NCBI GenBank assembly: GCA_949935895.1
Contig: CATLGL010000066.1
Location: 1 to 8,995, forward strand
Reading direction: 5' to 3'
DNA: 8,995 nt
Source of the DNA: an uncultured Clostridia bacterium
Lineage (GTDB): Bacteria; Bacillota; Clostridia; TANB77; CAG-508
This document shows, piece by piece, positions 1 to 8,988 of this stretch (positions are counted from its first letter, which is position 1; each line of letters opens with the position of its first letter). Below the pieces are notes generated by a model. It saw only the letters and a list, made by a program, of their open reading frames with translations. It ran no database searches and was not told where the DNA came from. The translations under genes and the position numbers were made by a program.

Positions 1-67
1 TGGATATCGGAAAAGGCTGGCGGCTTATTTTGCGGCATTTCTATCGGATGGCTTTGGCTTTGGGTGA
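1..67. other. G+C-richer left edge, unassigned
   Basis: This stretch is close to half G+C, while the rest of the window is around 30 percent. All three forward frames are open through it. One frame ends at TGA 65-67 after about 21 codons (ending SDGFGFG), another at TAA 94-96, and the third at TAA 132-134. It may be the 3' end of an upstream gene on the + strand. An ATG on the minus strand also reads MPQNKPPAFSDI off the left edge, but it has no Shine-Dalgarno sequence. No family is recognisable from so few codons, so nothing firm can be said. Confidence 0.3.
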
Positions 68-73
68 AAGAAG

Positions 74-100
74 TAAGAATAGTAACAAATTCTTAAGAAA
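74..100. repeat. TAAGAA-type repeats upstream of the two-component promoter, possible operator
   Basis: TAAGAA occurs at 74-79 and again at 94-99, start to start 20 bp, or about two helical turns. Between them, ATTCTTA (89-95) is the exact inverted copy of TAAGAAT (74-80), and TTCTTAAGAA (90-99) is a perfect 10-bp palindrome. The cluster ends 8 bp before the proposed -35 element. OmpR/PhoB-type regulators bind direct repeats spaced by helical turns, so an autoregulatory site for the response regulator encoded just downstream is plausible. That role is inferred from position only. Confidence 0.35.
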
Positions 101-107
101 TCCCAAC

Positions 108-135
108 TTCAAAATTAAAAAAGCCTTGTTATAAT
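108..135 (+). promoter_or_regulatory. Sigma-A-type promoter for the two-component operon
   Basis: A perfect -10 hexamer TATAAT lies at 130-135. A weaker -35 match, TTCAAA (4 of 6), lies at 108-113, giving a 16-bp spacer. Transcription would start near 142, giving a leader of about 30 nt before the response-regulator start at 175. This is the best promoter match upstream of that gene. Confidence 0.6.
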
Positions 136-174
136 GAAGGAAAATCGGTAAAATGGGAGCGGATGTGATGAAGG

Positions 175-876
175 ATGAAAACAAATACTATTTTAGTGTG
201 TGATGATGATAAGGAAATTGTAGAAGCAATTGAAATCTATTTAAGTAAAGAGGGATATCATATCCTTAAAGCATATAATGGAGAAGAAGCTTTAAAGATG
301 ACAAAAAGTAATGAAATTCATTTAATGATTTTAGATATTATGATGCCAAAAGTAAATGGTATTAAAGTTGCAGAAGAAATTAGAAAGGATAAGGCAATTC
401 CTATTATTATGCTCTCTGCAAAATCCGAAGATTATGATAAAATCAATGGGCTAAATACAGGAGCAGATGATTACATGACAAAACCATTTAATCCATTAGA
501 GTTAATTGCAAGGGTTAATTCACAAATTAGAAGATATACATCTTTAGGCTCTATCAAAAAAGAAGAAGGAAAATTATATCAAACAGGAGGATTAATCATC
601 AATGATGATACTAAAGAAGTCAAAATTGACCAAAAACCAATTAAACTAACTCCTACAGAATATAACATTTTAAAGTTTCTTACGAAAAACAAAGGAATTG
701 TTTTTTCCATTGAACAAATTTATGAAAATGTATGGGAAGACGAAGCATATGGAGCAGAAAACATTATAGCAGTTCATATAAGACACATAAGAGAAAAAAT
801 AGAAATCAATCCCAAAGAACCAAAATATTTAAAAGTAATTTGGGGTATTGGATATAAAATTGAAAATATTAAGTAA
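175..876 (+). CDS. OmpR/PhoB-family response regulator
   Basis: This is a 233-residue cytoplasmic transcription factor of a two-component system, the usual length for the OmpR/PhoB family. The receiver domain (about 5-118) has the acidic pocket D10-D12, the phospho-acceptor D54 in LILDIMMPK, the switch residue S81 (MLSAK) and the conserved K103 (MTKPF). A winged-helix DNA-binding domain covers about 135-231, with LTPTEYNIL, the recognition-helix region NIIAVHIRHIREKIE and the wing GIGYKIE. ATG 175 is the only usable start: TGA lies in frame just upstream (169-171). Its AAGG (171-174) abuts the ATG, so GGGAG at 155-159 is the more likely, though distant, ribosome binding site. The sensor kinase follows 11 bases after the stop codon. 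Overall fold resembles VanR/PhoP-type regulators. The signal sensed and the target genes cannot be told from the sequence. Confidence 0.95.
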   Translation: MKTNTILVCDDDKEIVEAIEIYLSKEGYHILKAYNGEEALKMTKSNEIHLMILDIMMPKVNGIKVAEEIRKDKAIPIIMLSAKSEDYDKINGLNTGADDYMTKPFNPLELIARVNSQIRRYTSLGSIKKEEGKLYQTGGLIINDDTKEVKIDQKPIKLTPTEYNILKFLTKNKGIVFSIEQIYENVWEDEAYGAENIIAVHIRHIREKIEINPKEPKYLKVIWGIGYKIENIK

Positions 877-887
877 AGGAGGAAAAT

Positions 888-2924
888 ATGGAATCATTAA
901 AAAAGTCTAAAGTGATAAAAGCAATTTGTTATAGTTTGGTGCCAATATTGGTTTTGGGCATATTGCTAAATACAGGTGCTCTCATATTTTATGCTACCTA
1001 TGAAGAAGACTTTACAGGATATAAAAATTATACAGATACAGAACGATTTGCAAAAGATTATCTTTATAACATAAAAAGAGCAATCCGTATTGCCGAAAAT
1101 GAAAAACAGTATATTGATTTAAAATCTAAATCTAACACAGAAGATAATACTTATGAAGTAGATAGTGAAGTATTAGTAATACAAGAAACAGAAACACAAC
1201 GAGCAGATACATCAAAAATTTACTTTAATTTTTATTCAATAAGTAGGTATGATATACTACTTATTTCACCAGAAGGAAATATTATCACAAATGTTAACCA
1301 AACAGTTAAAACAGATACATTAGAAGGAATAAAAAATTATATTTTATCAAAACCATATTACTGGAAATATGATTTAAACCAAATTGAAACGAGTATTCCT
1401 AAGATGCAATATGAAGAGATTGCATATAAAGGATTTGAAGAAATACAAAAACAAGAATATGAAGTTTATACTGCGTTAAGAGAAGAAAGTACAGAATTTT
1501 ATGCTTATGAACTATTGTATGACTTTGTAGTATCAACTTATCAAATAGCACCATTAATGATAGTAGTATTAAGTATATTACTAATTGCTTGTATAATATA
1601 TATTTTCATGAGTATAGGGCATAAATCAGGACAAGATAGTATCTATACTGATGGAATGGATAAAATTCCATATGAAGTAATAGGAATAGTATCTATTATT
1701 TTACTAATAATAGAAATATATATACTAATTATGTCATTTGAATTTATTAAGGAAAGAACGAGCATATTACTATTAAATAGTGGAATTGTAATATCAATAC
1801 TAATGGGATTTTTTATATATATAACTATTGTAACAGCAGGAGTTACAACAATTCGAAGGATAAAAGCACATGTTTTTTGGAAAAATACAGTTATTTATCA
1901 CTTTTTAAAATTTACATTAGGTGGATTATTTACAAATCTTAGCCAAACAGTAAAATTACTAGTTCAATATGGTGGATTTATCTTAATATCATGTATACTA
2001 GGGGTTATTTCACTTTCTGTTCCAATTGTGATACTATTCTTAATAGCATTTTGGTATTATGTGTTTAAAAAAATGTTAGACTATATGGGGCAAATAGATA
2101 AGGTAAGACAAAAAATTAAAAATATGTATTATGGAGATATTCAAAATCCATTAAAGGAAAATGAACTATATGGAGAATTAAAACAAGTGGCAAGAGAACT
2201 AAATGATATTTCAGGAGGACTTTCGAAGGCAATTGAGGAAGCAACAAAAAGTGAACGACTAAAAACAGAGTTAATTACGAATGTATCGCACGATATTAAA
2301 ACACCATTAACATCAATTATTAACTATGTGGATTTAATGAAGCAAGAAAAAATTGATAATCCTACTATTCAAGAATATTTGAAGGTTTTGGATAGTAAAT
2401 CACAAAGATTAAAAAAACTAACCGAAGATTTAATAGAAGCATCAAAGGCATCTTCAGGAAATATTAAACTAACTATGGAACCACTAAATGTAAAAGAATT
2501 GGTAAAACAAGTCAGAGGAGAATTTGAAGATCGTTTTAGTAAAATAGGACTAGAAATTATCGAAACATTTCCAGAAGAGGATGTAACAATTGAGGCTGAC
2601 AGTCGATATTTATATCGTGTAATGGAAAATATGTATGTGAATATTTCAAAATATGCATTGGAAAATTCAAGAGTATATATAGATGTTATAAAAACAAAAG
2701 GAAAAATACAAATTGCTTTAAAAAATATATCCAAAGATAAATTAAATATTTCAGTAAACGAACTGATGGAACGTTTTGTAAGAGGAGATGAATCAAGAAC
2801 GAATGAGGGCTCTGGACTCGGTATTTCTATTGCAAAATCATTAACAGAATTACAAGGTGGAAAATTTGATATTTACTTAGATGGAGATTTATTTAAAGTA
2901 GTGATTGAATTCGAAGAAAAGTAG
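888..2924 (+). CDS. Multi-pass membrane sensor histidine kinase
   Basis: This 678-residue protein is the partner of the response regulator just upstream, with AGGAGG at 877-882 and ATG five bases later. A membrane segment at about 10-36 is followed by a roughly 180-residue external sensor region (about 37-218). Further membrane segments lie near 219-242, 262-285, 293-318 and 359-395. The HisKA segment has the phosphorylated H468 in ELITNVSHDIKTPLTSI. The HATPase region has an N box (N581, N585 in MENMYVNISKYA), an F-box-like ERFVRGD (628-634) and the G2 box GSGLGI (641-646). The usual G1 motif DxGxG is replaced by KNISKDKLNIS (612-622). This pattern is seen in a Clostridia kinase group, so it is not a sign of inactivity by itself. 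No family-specific sensor domain was recognised in the external region, so the stimulus is unknown. Confidence 0.93.
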   Translation: MESLKKSKVIKAICYSLVPILVLGILLNTGALIFYATYEEDFTGYKNYTDTERFAKDYLYNIKRAIRIAENEKQYIDLKSKSNTEDNTYEVDSEVLVIQETETQRADTSKIYFNFYSISRYDILLISPEGNIITNVNQTVKTDTLEGIKNYILSKPYYWKYDLNQIETSIPKMQYEEIAYKGFEEIQKQEYEVYTALREESTEFYAYELLYDFVVSTYQIAPLMIVVLSILLIACIIYIFMSIGHKSGQDSIYTDGMDKIPYEVIGIVSIILLIIEIYILIMSFEFIKERTSILLLNSGIVISILMGFFIYITIVTAGVTTIRRIKAHVFWKNTVIYHFLKFTLGGLFTNLSQTVKLLVQYGGFILISCILGVISLSVPIVILFLIAFWYYVFKKMLDYMGQIDKVRQKIKNMYYGDIQNPLKENELYGELKQVARELNDISGGLSKAIEEATKSERLKTELITNVSHDIKTPLTSIINYVDLMKQEKIDNPTIQEYLKVLDSKSQRLKKLTEDLIEASKASSGNIKLTMEPLNVKELVKQVRGEFEDRFSKIGLEIIETFPEEDVTIEADSRYLYRVMENMYVNISKYALENSRVYIDVIKTKGKIQIALKNISKDKLNISVNELMERFVRGDESRTNEGSGLGISIAKSLTELQGGKFDIYLDGDLFKVVIEFEEK

Positions 2925-3186
2925 CTTGAAAAATGTTAAAAATTATTATAAGATGGTTCTAATGTAAATTCATTTGAAGCTTATTTTAGAAATCAAACAG
3001 ATATAAAAGATAACAGGATTAACAATAAAGGAAATAGCGTAAACAAAAGAAATATTAGGAAAAGAAACAACAAATTAGAAGATTTACAAATTAAAATAAT
3101 AGGGGGCAACATCTACAAAAAATAGAAATAGTGTAAAAAAGTAAGAAAATAAAAGAAAAATAACTTCTTTTTGTGTTGTGCATATT
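2925..3186. other. A+T-rich gap without a supported gene
   Basis: About 260 bases separate the kinase stop from the terminator/promoter at 3176-3221. No start codon with a Shine-Dalgarno sequence opens a credible frame on either strand. One forward frame is open for about 58 codons, from after TAA 2949-2951 to a TAG near 3125, but has no ATG. Another frame gives short pieces such as GLTIKEIA between stops. The stretch could be a long 3' untranslated region of the two-component transcript or a decayed gene. No convincing terminator hairpin is seen directly after the kinase, so the transcript probably runs to the hairpin at 3187-3221. Confidence 0.5.
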
Positions 3187-3204
3187 AAAAAAATCTAGTA
3201 TAAT
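3176..3204 (+). promoter_or_regulatory. Promoter of the protease-queA-tgt operon, overlapping a terminator
   Basis: TTGTGC (3176-3181) and a perfect TATAAT (3199-3204) are separated by exactly 17 bp, a good sigma-A-type promoter. Predicted transcription start is near 3211, about 20 bases before ATG 3231, leaving room for GGAGG at 3222-3226. The -10 element lies in the left arm and loop of the hairpin at 3187-3221. Transcripts starting here would carry only the end of the right arm and so could not fold the terminator. Confidence 0.6.
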
Positions 3205-3221
3205 AATACTAGATTTTTTTT
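3187..3221. terminator. Rho-independent terminator between the kinase and protease genes
   Basis: TCTAGTAT (3194-3201) and ATACTAGA (3206-3213) form a perfect 8-bp stem around a 4-base AATA loop. A run of seven A (3187-3193) precedes it and eight T (3214-3221) follow, extending the stem to 15 bp and making the structure usable in both directions. It sits immediately before GGAGG (3222-3226) of the next gene, so it would end the two-component transcript right at that gene's door. It is A+T-rich and therefore of modest stability for a terminator. Confidence 0.75.
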
Positions 3222-3230
3222 GGAGGAAAC

Positions 3231-4619
3231 ATGGAGGAAAAACAAAAAACAAAAAAAACAAGTAAAATTTCATATATAATTATTATCATTATGCTGATAG
3301 TAGTTGCTATTGCATTATATAATCGTTTCGAAGAAAAAAACTTTAATGATTTTGTGCGTACAGAATATATGCTATATGCATCTCAATTTGAAAGAGATAG
3401 TGATGTTACTTATTTTAAAAAGGATAGTTATAAAATTACATCTACTACCCCAAATGATGCCATGTTCTATAAAGAGGTAAAAGTAACACCTAATACACCA
3501 TATAAAGTAACATGTATGGTAAAAACCAAAGAAGTAAAAACACAAAAAGACGTATCTATTGGAGGAGCACATATTAGTATAGCAGATACAGTAGAAAAAT
3601 CTAAAAGTATTACAGGAACAAAGGATTGGCAGAAATTAGAATTTATTTTTAATTCGAAGGCTCGTACTAGTGTGAAATTAGGATTCAGATTAGGTGGTTA
3701 TGATGATAACTGTACAGGTACAGCATGGTTTTCAGACTTTACAATAGAGGCAGGTTATCAAGCAGAGGATACTAATTGGAAGTTTGCATGCTTTATTTTT
3801 ACGAATACAGATGTTACATTAGAAGAAAATGGAGCAAAGAAGGATATTAAGCTTGCAATGAATACAAGTGATGTAGCAGACATGAGGCAAAATATGGCAC
3901 GTTTTAAAACATCTTGTCAAGAGTTATCAAAGGGAAAAATGAGTGTCGATTATGATGTTATGACAATACAAGAACCAATTACTTCTCTTTCTTATGATAA
4001 TGAAAATGGATATTATGTTGCACCTGAAAATATACAAGATAAGATACAAACGTATATAGAAGGAGAAAATTATGACCACATATTTGTTTGCTTGAGATTA
4101 GGAGATAATGAACATCAAAATGATATTCCTGTTTATGATTGGATTGGCCTTGGAGGAATGGATTATTTAGGAATAGGATTTTCAAATATACGTTTACCAA
4201 ATAGCAGTAGAAGTTATACTTATAAATATAATAGTAGAATCAATACTTTTCCAGAAGAAGTCTTTATTCACGAGTTTTTACATTCATTAGAAAGAACTGC
4301 AAAGGAGTATGGACTAGAAAGACCAGCCTTACACGATTATGCTAAATATGGATATCAAGAAGAACGTTTAGAAGGGTTGAAAAAATGGTATCAAGACTAT
4401 ATGAATCAAATGATTAAAACATCATCAGGAAATATAGGATTAGATAAAAAAGTTTATACCTTACAACCAAATCATGAGGATGACTTTATTTATTCTTATC
4501 AATTAAATGAATTTAAAGAGCCCAACAATATTATAGAAAAAATTAGACAAATTATATTTAAAGCATTTGATAATGTAACTATTATTACAAAAAAGAAAGA
4601 AGGAAATAATATATCATGA
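3231..4619 (+). CDS. Membrane-anchored zinc-metallopeptidase-like protein (HEFLH) with a carbohydrate-binding-like domain
   Basis: This 462-residue protein starts at ATG 3231, four bases after GGAGG. A basic, Lys-rich N-terminus and one hydrophobic segment (about 14-30) predict a cell-surface protein held by its N-terminal helix. Residues about 45-175 look like a beta-sandwich, carbohydrate-binding-like domain: [20 protein letters not shown], then [12 protein letters not shown], and AWFSDFTIE at the end. The C-terminal half has HEFLH (347-351), an HExxH zinc-peptidase motif with catalytic E348. H368 (in ALHDY) is a candidate third zinc ligand. It lacks the metzincin pattern HExxHxxGxxH, so the exact peptidase family is unknown. 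The stop overlaps the queA start as ATGA (4616-4619), implying translational coupling. Substrate and physiological role cannot be told. It could also be a non-catalytic surface protein that kept the motif. Confidence 0.8.
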   Translation: MEEKQKTKKTSKISYIIIIIMLIVVAIALYNRFEEKNFNDFVRTEYMLYASQFERDSDVTYFKKDSYKITSTTPNDAMFYKEVKVTPNTPYKVTCMVKTKEVKTQKDVSIGGAHISIADTVEKSKSITGTKDWQKLEFIFNSKARTSVKLGFRLGGYDDNCTGTAWFSDFTIEAGYQAEDTNWKFACFIFTNTDVTLEENGAKKDIKLAMNTSDVADMRQNMARFKTSCQELSKGKMSVDYDVMTIQEPITSLSYDNENGYYVAPENIQDKIQTYIEGENYDHIFVCLRLGDNEHQNDIPVYDWIGLGGMDYLGIGFSNIRLPNSSRSYTYKYNSRINTFPEEVFIHEFLHSLERTAKEYGLERPALHDYAKYGYQEERLEGLKKWYQDYMNQMIKTSSGNIGLDKKVYTLQPNHEDDFIYSYQLNEFKEPNNIIEKIRQIIFKAFDNVTIITKKKEGNNIS

Positions 4620-5639
4620 AGGTGTCAGAATTTAATTATGATTTACCAGAAGAACTAATTGCCCAAATACCAATTCAAAAACGAGATGAAGCAAGACTTA
4701 TGATAATTGATAAAATGACACATCAAATTGAACATAAAATTTTTAAAAATATCATAGATGAACTAAAACCAGGAGATTGTTTAGTAAGAAATAATACAAA
4801 AGTAATACCAGCAAGACTTTATGGTGAAAAAGAAACTGGTGCAAAAGTAGAATTTGTATTATTAAATCGTATAGAAGGCGATATATGGGAAACGATTGTA
4901 AGACCAGGAAATAAATTACATGTGGGTACAAAAGTGACATTTGGAAAACGGTATGTTACAAGCAGAAGTATTGGATATAATGCAAGGAGGAACAAGGAAG
5001 GTACGTTTTTTCTATGATGGAATATTTCATGAAATTTTAGATAAAATTGGACTAATGCCATTACCACCCTATATTCATGAAACATTACGACAAAAAGAGA
5101 GATATCAAACAGTATATGCAAAGAAAGAAGGATCAGCAGCAGCACCAACAGCAGGTTTACATTTTACTGAAGAATTACTAGATAACATTAAACAAAAGGG
5201 AGTAGAAATTGCAAATGTTACATTACATGTTGGAATTGGAACTTTTAGACCAGTAAAAGAAGAAGTAGTGGAAAAGCACAAAATGCATTCAGAGCATTTT
5301 TATATACAAAAAGAAGATGTAGACAAAATTAACAAAGCAAAACAAAATGGAAAAAGAATTATTGCAATAGGAACAACATCATGTAGAGTACTAGAAACAG
5401 TAGCAGATAGTAAAGGAGTAGTAAAACCAATGGAAGGAGATACTAATATTTTTATTTATCCAGGCTACCAATTTAAATGTATAGACGCTTTAATTACCAA
5501 CTTCCATTTACCACAATCTACTTTACTAATGTTAGTGTCAGCATTAGTAGGAAAAGAAGAAATGATGAAAGCGTATCAAGAGGCAGTAAAGGAAAAGTAT
5601 CGTTTCTTTAGTTTTGGAGATGCTATGTTTATAAAATAA
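4616..5639 (+). pseudogene. queA: S-adenosylmethionine:tRNA ribosyltransferase-isomerase QueA, split by one extra base
   Basis: QueA transfers and isomerises the ribosyl part of S-adenosylmethionine onto preQ1-modified tRNA, giving epoxyqueuosine, the next-to-last step of queuosine synthesis. The first frame (from ATG 4616) encodes the N-terminal part through VGTKVTFG (residue 110), then drifts into nonsense and stops at 5015-5017. The rest lies in the +1 frame through TAA 5637-5639, with family-typical [40 protein letters not shown] and [13 protein letters not shown]. Dropping one base in GGAAAACGG (4943-4951) joins them as FGNG or FGKG and gives about 340 residues, the normal size. AAGGA (4600-4604) is a weak ribosome binding site; the ATGA overlap with the upstream gene suggests coupling. 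The good conservation after the break points to a sequencing error or a very recent mutation, not to long decay. Confidence 0.9.
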
Positions 5640-5650
5640 AGGAGCAAAAG

Positions 5651-6863
<1,213 letters not shown>

Positions 6864-6874
6864 GGAGGAATTAT

Positions 6875-8362
6875 ATGCAAATTAGTGGAGGAAAATTTAA
6901 AGGTGAAATTGGAGCAAATCAAGAAAGAGACAAAAAAACTTCAAGACTTATTTTAATTGGTATTGCTATTGTAATTGTGGCAATCATAGCAATTATGTGT
7001 ACGATTATCTATATACAACAAAATACATTTCGTGTTTATATTGATGGTAAAAATGTTAATTTAGCAAATGATGTCATTATTATTGATGAAACAACAGGAA
7101 AAATTTTAGTGGATATTACAGGAATTGCAAGTTATTTAGGATATGATTCACACAAAGGAGAATTTAAATTATATACAGAAGATGAAAATAAATGTTGGGT
7201 AGAAAATGAACAAGAAACAGCATCTTTTTTCCTAAATTCCAATAAAATTTCAAAAGTAGTTCCAGATCAAACAAAAGACTATGAAGACTATATAATTTCA
7301 GATCCAGTTATTCGTAAAAATAATAAACTATACTGTACTCCAGAAGGAATTAAAATTGGATTTAATATATTGTTTGAATATAATGAGGGAAGAAATATTC
7401 AAATCTATACACTGCCATATTTAGTAAAAAATTATACAGAGCAATTTAAGAAATTAGGATATAAAGAAGGAATTGATAATGATTTTAATAACCAAAAAGC
7501 GATTTTGTATAATTTGTTTGTAGTAAAAAAAGAAAATAATTTATATGGAGTTGTAGATAATCAGAATAATGAAATTATAGGCTCAAGATATAGCAAGATG
7601 ATATTTAATGAAAATGCAAGAGAATTTTATGTTACAAATACAACAAATAAAAAGGGGATTGTAACAGAAAATGGAACAACAAAAATTAACTTGTTATATG
7701 ATGAAATTAAAATGATTGATAAAAGCCATGGCTTGTATATTGTAAAAAACAATAATCGATATGGAGTACTTGGCAATATAGGAAATATTGTTATACATTT
7801 AGAATATGATCAAATCGGAATAAATGGAGCAGCTTTTAAGAATAATAATATAACCAATCAATATGTATTATTTGAAAATGCAATACCAGTGTATCAAAAC
7901 AAAAAATGGGGTATGTTTGATGTAAAAGGAAATTTAATTTTACCATTGGAATATGATGCAATCGGATATTCATCTGGTGCAACTGGAAATTTAAGTGGAA
8001 AAATTGTGAACAATTTAGTGATTATACCAACCTATAAAGCAATTGTATTTGGAAAAGACTTTGTAATTCAAGATGGAAATAATACAAAAAAGATAAAATA
8101 CTATGGTATTTATGATTATATTGGAAATGAATTAATTATGCCAGCATTAACAAATGCCTATTTTGTTGTAAATGGAGGAGTGAATACGTATTTTATGGAA
8201 TATCAAGGCAAGACATTAAATATAGAAGACTATTTAGAAACACATCAACCACAAACGACAAAACCTAATACTGAAACAACACAATCAGATACCAATACAG
8301 TTACTAACACAACCACCAATACAATGTCAAATATATTAGATAATACAACAATAAATCAATAA
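6875..8362 (+). CDS. Membrane-anchored WG-repeat surface protein
   Basis: This 495-residue protein has AGGAGG (6863-6868) six bases before ATG, overlapping the tgt stop codon. A short charged N-terminus, one hydrophobic segment (about 24-47) and no further membrane spans predict an anchored surface protein. Residues about 54-178 (VYIDGKNVNLANDVIII, GKILVDITGIASYLGYD) resemble the stalk domain seen in copper-amine-oxidase-like N-terminal regions of Clostridia surface proteins. Residues about 210-425 hold WG/KWG-type repeats: LYGVVDNQNNEII, KKGIVTENG, RYGVLGNIGNIVI, KWGMFDVKGNLILPLEYDAI and YYGIYDYIGNELIMP. The last 35 residues are low-complexity Thr/Asn/Gln. WG repeats form beta-rich binding modules of unclear role. 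In many Clostridia yajC follows tgt; here this gene takes that place. A hairpin terminator lies just after it. Confidence 0.85.
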   Translation: MQISGGKFKGEIGANQERDKKTSRLILIGIAIVIVAIIAIMCTIIYIQQNTFRVYIDGKNVNLANDVIIIDETTGKILVDITGIASYLGYDSHKGEFKLYTEDENKCWVENEQETASFFLNSNKISKVVPDQTKDYEDYIISDPVIRKNNKLYCTPEGIKIGFNILFEYNEGRNIQIYTLPYLVKNYTEQFKKLGYKEGIDNDFNNQKAILYNLFVVKKENNLYGVVDNQNNEIIGSRYSKMIFNENAREFYVTNTTNKKGIVTENGTTKINLLYDEIKMIDKSHGLYIVKNNNRYGVLGNIGNIVIHLEYDQIGINGAAFKNNNITNQYVLFENAIPVYQNKKWGMFDVKGNLILPLEYDAIGYSSGATGNLSGKIVNNLVIIPTYKAIVFGKDFVIQDGNNTKKIKYYGIYDYIGNELIMPALTNAYFVVNGGVNTYFMEYQGKTLNIEDYLETHQPQTTKPNTETTQSDTNTVTNTTTNTMSNILDNTTINQ

Positions 8363-8370
8363 AAGGATAA

Positions 8371-8410
8371 AAGAGCTATCAAAGTAGAAATATACATTGA
8401 TAGCTTTTTT
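8371..8410 (+). terminator. Rho-independent terminator after the WG-repeat gene
   Basis: AGCTATCAA (8374-8382) pairs with TTGATAGCT (8397-8405) in a perfect 9-bp stem around a 14-base loop, and TTTTT (8406-8410) follows. It ends the protease-queA-tgt-WG operon 9 bases after the stop of the WG-repeat gene. No convincing promoter with a good -35 element is seen between it and the next start at 8472, so the following gene may depend on read-through or an unrecognised promoter. Confidence 0.8.
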
Positions 8411-8471
8411 GTATAAAAAAAATAGTTCTACTTATTTGAAGATAGCATATATTTTAATAAGGAGGGAAATT

Positions 8472-8886
8472 ATGAAAAATGGAACAGATACAGTTAGAAT
8501 AGAGACAAAAAATAGTATATTTCATGTAGTAAAGGGAATTGGAATTGCGTATTTAACTACTTTTTTGCTATTATTTGTTTTTTCAACATTATTAACATAT
8601 ACCAATATTTCAGAAAATGTAATAGCTCCAGTAATTTTAATAATAACAGTTATTAGTATTTTAATTGGAGGAAGTATAGGAACTTGTAAAATAAAGAAAA
8701 ATGGACTTATTAATGGAGGAATGATAGGATTTTTCTATATTAGTATGTTATATGTAATTTCTAGTTTTGTACAAACTGGATTTACGCTAAACCTATATGC
8801 TATTTTGATGATAGTATTTTCAATTTTAGCAGGAATGATACGGAGGAATTGTTGGAGTAAACTTAAAAAATATAGGTTTACAATAG
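8472..8886 (+). pseudogene. TIGR04086-like four-helix membrane protein, 3' end shifted by one extra base
   Basis: ATG 8472 follows AAGGAGGG (8459-8466) by five bases and is clearly the start; an upstream in-frame ATG (8397) lies inside the terminator. Predicted membrane helices cover about 20-42, 50-71, 79-100 and 107-123, with GSIGTCKIKKNGLINGG between helices two and three. This matches the TIGR04086 family of small Clostridia membrane proteins, whose members commonly end in GGIIGVN-like sequence. As read, the frame runs from codon 124 into RRNCWSKLKKYRF and stops at 8904-8906. Deleting the C at 8841 restores AGMIGGIVGVNLKNIGLQ and a stop at 8884-8886, giving 137 residues. That makes one spurious base, by sequencing error or mutation, much likelier than a real novel tail. 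Function is unknown; such genes are commonly found next to the SCIFF ranthipeptide genes. Confidence 0.85.
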
Positions 8887-8921
8887 ATATGACACACCAA
8901 GTGTAAGAAATAAAAAATTGA

Positions 8922-8988
8922 AGGAAATACCAAAATATGATAAAGTAGTTTTAACCACAAAACACTTAAAATATTGGAGGTATTTCCT
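8922..8988 (+). promoter_or_regulatory. Inverted repeat enclosing the ribosome binding site of the last gene
   Basis: AGGAAATACC (8922-8931) is the exact inverted copy of GGTATTTCCT (8979-8988), whose last base directly precedes ATG 8989. Inner AATAT (8934-8938) and ATATT (8971-8975) extend the pairing after a small bulge. The Shine-Dalgarno GGAGG (8976-8980) lies between and inside the right arms, so a folded leader would hide it. The loop is about 32 nt and no T run follows, so it is not a terminator. This fits translational control of the downstream gene; regulator or ligand is unknown. Confidence 0.5.

Noticed and set aside
2369..2734. Minus-strand open frame of 121 codons inside the kinase gene
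   Set aside because: It lies opposite a well-conserved kinase domain, has no ribosome binding site and encodes no recognisable domain.
3000..3030. Remnant of a helix-turn-helix gene (GLTIKEIA) in the gap after the kinase
   Set aside because: Only eight residues between stops; in such A+T-rich DNA this can arise by chance and the flanking frames do not extend it.
4560..4615. preQ1 riboswitch before queA
   Set aside because: The stretch is the coding end of the upstream gene, which overlaps queA; no preQ1 aptamer-like hairpin and A-rich tail were seen.
4943..4951. Programmed +1 frameshift in queA
   Set aside because: The site GGA AAA CGG does have a codon likely to be rare here (CGG), but no known slippery pattern or stimulatory structure is visible and QueA is not known to use recoding. 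A plain single-base insertion is simpler, and a second similar break lies in the same window.
4819..5148. Minus-strand open frame over the queA break
   Set aside because: Antisense to conserved QueA sequence, Phe/Leu-rich as expected for the complement of A-rich coding DNA, no support.
8397..8471. N-terminal extension of the TIGR04086-like protein from ATG 8397
   Set aside because: This start lies inside the terminator stem and has no Shine-Dalgarno sequence; AAGGAGGG before ATG 8472 is far better.
8892..8904. ACAC/GTGT hairpin after the membrane-protein gene as a terminator
   Set aside because: Only four base pairs and followed by an A-rich stretch, not a T run.
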